From positions 1 through 7,539 of the forward strand of contig JAJDVB010000142.1 in the NCBI GenBank assembly GCA_022826345.1: a stretch of DNA of 7,539 bases, written 5' to 3'. The position numbers and the translations under genes were made by a program. How positions within the stretch are numbered: the stretch's first letter is position 1; every line of letters starts with the position of its first letter. Positions 5,685 to 7,539 of this stretch are shown here, piece by piece. The notes beneath the pieces were generated by a model that saw nothing but the letters and a program-made list of their open reading frames with translations, searched no databases and was not told the DNA's origin. The stretch comes from Alphaproteobacteria bacterium (GTDB lineage Bacteria > Pseudomonadota > Alphaproteobacteria > UBA828).

Positions 5685-6320
5685 TCAGGCATTGCGCTTT
5701 CTGATCTCGTCGAGGTAGTCGAGCACGCGCTCGGACGAGACGATGTCGGCGTAGCGCCGGCCCACGTCGCGCAGGTTGTCCCGGTGCGGCCGCTCGTCCG
5801 CGTCGCCGACGCAGTCCTCCGGCACCATGGTGCGGTAGCCGTACGAGAAGGAATCGATCACCGAGGCGCGGATGCAGCCGCTGGTCATGCAGCCCATGAC
5901 GATGGTCGTGTCCACCCCGTGCTTGGTGAGGAAGGCGGTGACCGGCGTCTGGAAGAAGATCGAGGGGCCGGACTTGCGCAGGATGTAGTCGTAGTCGGGG
6001 TCGGAGGTGCGGGGCTCCATCTCGGCGCAGGGGTCGCCCTCGAAGAAGTTTTCTCGTACCGGCGCGATCTTCCAGTAGGGCATGTCGCCCTCGGAGTGAT
6101 AGGCGGTGTAGCAGTTGGCGACCGGCACCCGCGCCGCGCGCGCCGCCTCCAGCACCCGCGCGGTGTTCTCCACGGCGCGGTGCACCAGCGGGCAGCCGCC
6201 CATGGGGAACGCCGGCTGGGTGAAGCCGGTCTGGAAATCGACCACGAGGACGCCCGGCCGCTCGCCGAAGCCGATCTCCATCGCGCCGTAGCCGATGTCC
6301 TGATAGGTGTCGTCGCTCAT
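5685..6320 (-). CDS. Isochorismatase-family cysteine hydrolase (N-carbamoylsarcosine amidase-like)
   Basis: The 211-residue cytoplasmic hydrolase shows the isochorismatase-like catalytic triad: D28 in LVVDFQTGFT, K116 in LRKSGPSIFFQT and C149 in GCMTSGCIRAS. The preceding MT pair fits the cis-peptide that forms the oxyanion site. The TSGC(I/V)RA form and the VDFQ-x-x-FT opening are typical of the amidohydrolase branch (N-carbamoylsarcosine amidase, maleamate amidohydrolase NicF) rather than true isochorismatases, so a C-N bond of a carbamoyl or amide compound is the likely target. Substrate is not determined. Start ATG (6320) has GAGAGGGA immediately upstream on the reverse strand (6333-6326). 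It follows the isomerase gene by 35 bases on the same strand and is probably in the same operon. The length is usual for the family and nothing is missing. Confidence 0.9.
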   Translation of the reverse strand: MSDDTYQDIGYGAMEIGFGERPGVLVVDFQTGFTQPAFPMGGCPLVHRAVENTARVLEAARAARVPVANCYTAYHSEGDMPYWKIAPVRENFFEGDPCAEMEPRTSDPDYDYILRKSGPSIFFQTPVTAFLTKHGVDTTIVMGCMTSGCIRASVIDSFSYGYRTMVPEDCVGDADERPHRDNLRDVGRRYADIVSSERVLDYLDEIRKRNA

Positions 6321-6335
6321 CGCTTTCCCTCTCGT

Positions 6336-6353
6336 GGCCGGCGCGCTCCGGCC
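6336..6353. other. Short GGCCGG/CCGGCC hairpin between two reverse-strand genes
   Basis: GGCCGG (6336-6341) and CCGGCC (6348-6353) form a perfect six-pair stem with a six-base loop in the 35-base gap between the isomerase stop and the hydrolase start. It could stabilise or process the shared transcript, but is short and GC-rich, so it may be chance. Confidence 0.25.
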
Positions 6354-6355
6354 GT

Positions 6356-7159
6356 TCAGGCGGTGATTACCGCAGCGCCGATGCCGTAGGGCAGGAGCCA
6401 GCCCAGGCCCTCCAGCGTGCCCCCCTTGGGCCGGTACTCACAGCCGATCCAGCCGTCGTAGCCTGCGTTATCCAGCATGTCGAAGAGGTAGGGATAATTG
6501 ATCTCGCCGACATCGGGCTCGTGGCGGCCGGGGACGCCGGAGACCTGGATATGGCTGATGATGTCCCGGTATTGCGCGAAGCCGGTCGCCAGGCTGCCTT
6601 CCATGATCTGGCGGTGATAGAAGTCGTACTGGAGGAACAGGTTCTTGCTGCCGACCGTCTCGATCACCCGCTGGGCCTGGCCGGCGGTGGTGAGCAGATA
6701 GCCCGGCATGTCGATGGTATTGAGCGGCTCGATGAGGGCGCGGACGCCCTCGCGCCCGAGCGCATCGGCCGCGTAGGCGAGGTTGCCGGCGAACGTGTCC
6801 TCGTAAGCGCGTTCGTCCGCGCCCGCCGGCACGAGGCCCGCCATCACGTGGAGCTGGCGGCAGCCGAGCGCATCGGCGTAGCGGAGCGCGTCGTCCACCG
6901 CGCGGCGCACGTCGTCCTGCCTGCCGGGCAGCGCAGCGATGCCGCGCTCGCCGGCTTCCCAGTCCCCCTGGCCCAGGTTGAAGAGCACCTGGGTGAGGCC
7001 GTTGTCGTGGAGCCGGCCCGCGATCTCCGCCGGCGGCGCGAGGTCGTAGGGAAAGAGATACTCGACCGCCCGAAAACCCGCGCGCCGCGCCGCCGCGTAG
7101 CGGTCGAGAAATTCGTACTCCTGGAAGAGGAAGCTGAGGTTGGCGGCGAATTTCGGCAT
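6356..7159 (-). CDS. hyi: Hydroxypyruvate isomerase-family protein (Hyi/OtnI-like)
   Basis: The 267-residue TIM-barrel protein of the xylose isomerase-like superfamily follows hydroxypyruvate isomerase closely: MPKFAANLSFLF at the N terminus, AVEYLFPYD (31-39), FNLGQGDWEAGERGIAALPGR (60-80), HVMAGL (104-109), LIEPLN (142-147), QYDFYHRQIMEGS (177-189), HIQVSGVPGRHEPD (203-216) and GWIGCEYRPKGGT (236-248). Conserved metal and catalytic residues E144, D179, H182, Q205 and E241 are visible. Hyi interconverts hydroxypyruvate and tartronate semialdehyde; the related OtnI isomerises 2-oxo-tetronates in sugar-acid catabolism, and the two cannot be told apart here. The start has an excellent GGAGG (7168-7164 on the reverse strand). 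Length is normal. A HIBADH-family dehydrogenase in the forward block could reduce tartronate semialdehyde to glycerate, but that is inference. Confidence 0.9.
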   Translation of the reverse strand: MPKFAANLSFLFQEYEFLDRYAAARRAGFRAVEYLFPYDLAPPAEIAGRLHDNGLTQVLFNLGQGDWEAGERGIAALPGRQDDVRRAVDDALRYADALGCRQLHVMAGLVPAGADERAYEDTFAGNLAYAADALGREGVRALIEPLNTIDMPGYLLTTAGQAQRVIETVGSKNLFLQYDFYHRQIMEGSLATGFAQYRDIISHIQVSGVPGRHEPDVGEINYPYLFDMLDNAGYDGWIGCEYRPKGGTLEGLGWLLPYGIGAAVITA

Positions 7160-7198
7160 GGTTCCTCCGGCGCCCGGCGGCCCCGGGGCAAATGCGGG

Positions 7199-7432
7199 CT
7201 AGAAGCAGCCGAGCGCGGTGCCCGCGCGCTCGATCCACATGACGAGGTAGGAGTCGGTGACGCTCTGGTAGGCGTCGGCGGCGAGCGCGCAGCAGGTGCC
7301 CCAATTCGCGCCCACGAGGCCGGCGGCGAGCGTCGTCCCCGCCCCGATCAGGAGCCTGCGGCGGCCTCTGCCGCCGAGCCCGCGCCGTTCTGCCGTCACG
7401 TCCGCCATCGCCGCGGCATTATGCGCCGGCAT
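7199..7432 (-). CDS. Possible small exported or membrane-anchored protein
   Basis: The 77-residue frame begins at 7432, with a second in-frame ATG at 7408 (69 residues); neither has a strong Shine-Dalgarno, though a purine run precedes the first. A GRGRRRLLIGAG stretch (21-32) resembles a twin-arginine (Tat) signal or signal anchor, followed by an alanine-rich hydrophobic segment and a CC pair (GTCCALAADA). The remaining 25 or so residues are short (AYQSVTDSYLVMWIERAG...) and end in Cys-Phe. I recognise no family. It sits 39 bases before the isomerase start on the same strand and could lead its operon. It may be a real small protein, or a chance frame in GC-rich DNA. Confidence 0.38.
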   Translation of the reverse strand: MPAHNAAAMADVTAERRGLGGRGRRRLLIGAGTTLAAGLVGANWGTCCALAADAYQSVTDSYLVMWIERAGTALGCF

Positions 7433-7539
7433 GAGTTTCTTTCAAATCCCGCAGGCGCCGCGGCCGTGGCGGGAAGTCCGGGTTGGTGGGATGATACGGC
7501 GGACGCGCGCCGCACCGGCGCGAGCGAAGGAGAGGCGCA
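7433..7539 (+). promoter_or_regulatory. Divergent intergenic region with ribosome binding site for a gene beyond the window
   Basis: After the reverse-strand start at 7432 the region holds no gene. Close to the end, AAGGAGAGG (7527-7535) is a near-perfect Shine-Dalgarno. The window ends in CA, so an ATG could start at 7539 with the last base as its A. A GATGAT hexamer (7490-7495, four of six to a -10 box) lies upstream, without a convincing -35. A forward gene very likely begins at or just past the edge, divergent from the small protein. Confidence 0.5.

Noticed and set aside
6468..7304. Reverse frame of about 278 codons overlapping the isomerase
   Set aside because: It is Arg/Pro/Gly-rich with no recognisable domain, in a different frame of the strongly conserved isomerase gene.
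1..7539. CRISPR array, tRNA, rRNA, transposase or phage genes
   Set aside because: No regularly spaced repeats, no cloverleaf-like sequences and no recognisable mobility or phage proteins were seen on either strand.

Overview
This GC-rich window has tight operon spacing and Shine-Dalgarno-led ATG starts. The gene families point to a proteobacterium, most likely an alphaproteobacterium such as a member of Rhodospirillales or Hyphomicrobiales. The dispersed CTCACCCTGACCCTCTCC-type palindrome after position 5200 fits this, but no single gene fixes the taxon. No mobile element, tRNA, rRNA or CRISPR array is visible.

Layout, left to right. Positions 1-1224 hold the tail of a Gfo/Idh/MocA-type oxidoreductase followed 3 bases later by a 4-hydroxyproline 2-epimerase. 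A short AT-rich intergenic patch leads to two exported proteins of unrelated type, a spondin-domain protein (1410-2165) and a DUF4168 protein (2167-2625). Then comes a forward catabolic block: a mandelate racemase/enolase superfamily member (2651-3817), and, after a gap with a candidate -10 box and a perfect 16-base palindrome, a carboxymuconolactone decarboxylase-family protein (3923-4312) overlapping by one base a beta-hydroxyacid dehydrogenase (4312-5172). A palindromic repeat element (about 5199-5308) closes this block. A small unrecognised gene (5379-5672) follows. It converges with a reverse-strand run: an isochorismatase-family cysteine hydrolase (5685-6320), a hydroxypyruvate isomerase-family protein (6356-7159) and a possible small exported protein (7199-7432). 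The last bases carry a strong ribosome binding site for a forward gene starting just beyond the window.

Inferred biology: this is an accessory catabolic neighbourhood for small hydroxy-acids, sugar acids or hydroxyproline-type compounds. An enolase-superfamily enzyme (many are sugar-acid dehydratases), a beta-hydroxyacid dehydrogenase (family includes tartronate semialdehyde reductase and threonate dehydrogenase) and a Hyi/OtnI-type isomerase commonly cooperate in sugar-acid breakdown. The true substrates cannot be read from the sequence. The secreted spondin/DUF4168 pair is the least expected content. All catalytic residues that could be checked by eye appear intact apart from an altered lysine motif in the enolase-superfamily member. 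Nothing here proves a new system; the best leads are that active-site combination, the spondin/DUF4168 pair, and the palindrome beside the candidate promoter at 3862.
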